Positions 32,936-32,969 of a stretch of DNA of 32,969 nucleotides are shown piece after piece. Source of the stretch: an uncultured Clostridium sp. Lineage in GTDB: Bacteria > Bacillota > Clostridia > TANB77 > CAG-508. The position numbers and the translations under genes are program-made. The stretch spans positions 1 through 32,969 of the forward strand of contig CAOKQM010000010.1 in NCBI GenBank assembly GCA_948470875.1. The letters run 5' to 3'. Every line of letters begins with the position of its first letter. Position 1 is the stretch's first letter. The notes under the pieces are model-generated. The model was not told the DNA's origin, made no database searches, and worked only from the letters and a program-made list of their open reading frames with translations.

Positions 32936-32969
32936 AAATTTCTCCTTTCCATAGATAAGAGATTCCTTA

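Noticed and set aside
1..32969. tRNA genes that could explain the CGG decoding
   Set aside because: I saw no tRNA-like cloverleaf or CCA-ended stem in the intergenic gaps; the responsible tRNA must lie outside the window.

Overview
The window is low-GC (roughly 30% by eye) Gram-positive-type DNA. Purine-rich Shine-Dalgarno sites, short U-tailed terminators, a Mn-type pyrophosphatase, a sortase, a SipW-type signal peptidase and the rplU-rpmA pair point to a Bacillota genome, most likely an uncultured Clostridia-like lineage; the exact taxon is inference. Most genes are on the + strand. I saw no tRNA, rRNA, CRISPR array or intact insertion sequence.

The main result concerns the codon CGG. Seven well-conserved genes (ackA, pyrG, radA, a glycosyltransferase, plsY, a methionine gamma-lyase-like gene and glmS) look broken by a +1 frameshift. 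All nine breaks lie exactly at a zero-frame CGG. Conserved sequence ends at the codon before CGG and resumes, with the C skipped, at a GGA or GGT glycine codon. radA and plsY each contain two such sites. In the roughly 9,700 other codons I found no zero-frame CGG in any recognisable gene, while about forty CGG trinucleotides that straddle codon boundaries cause no shift. This suggests that CGG is not read as arginine here and triggers a +1 shift, or that CGGN is read as a four-base glycine codon. The only zero-frame CGGs that would have to be read as triplets are in two small unknown minus-strand genes, and in both it is codon 7.

Layout: 1-1843 holds the partial ackA and a sortase. 1866-4245 holds pyrG behind a promoter and terminator-like attenuator, then an SPFH-like gene. 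4278-5079 is the rplU-rpmA ribosomal protein unit with a leader and a strong terminator. 5101-5334 is a small minus-strand gene. 5452-7474 carries a trmR-like methyltransferase and glmU, each with its own promoter. 7641-11744 carries a GH15 glycosidase, radA and a degenerate cyclophilin. 11773-16369 carries a pilin-like protein and a surface-polysaccharide set (two glycosyltransferases, a flippase, galE). 16407-21002 carries der, plsY-gpsA, a zinc-ribbon protein and ppaC. 21048-24062 carries a WG-repeat protein and the PLP enzyme.

24151-24825 holds a divergent zinc-ribbon/Xre pair around an inverted repeat. 24913-28056 is a secreted-fibre-type operon: a TasA-like protein, a SipW-like signal peptidase with an apparent ATA start, a second TasA-like protein and a GBS/Bsp-repeat protein, behind a leader of about 230 nt. 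glmS lies on the minus strand, and the window closes with a DUF4153 membrane protein, a hexapeptide acetyltransferase and a small unknown minus-strand gene. Several shifted genes (pyrG, glmS, plsY) belong to pathways that are normally essential, so the shift would have to be efficient.
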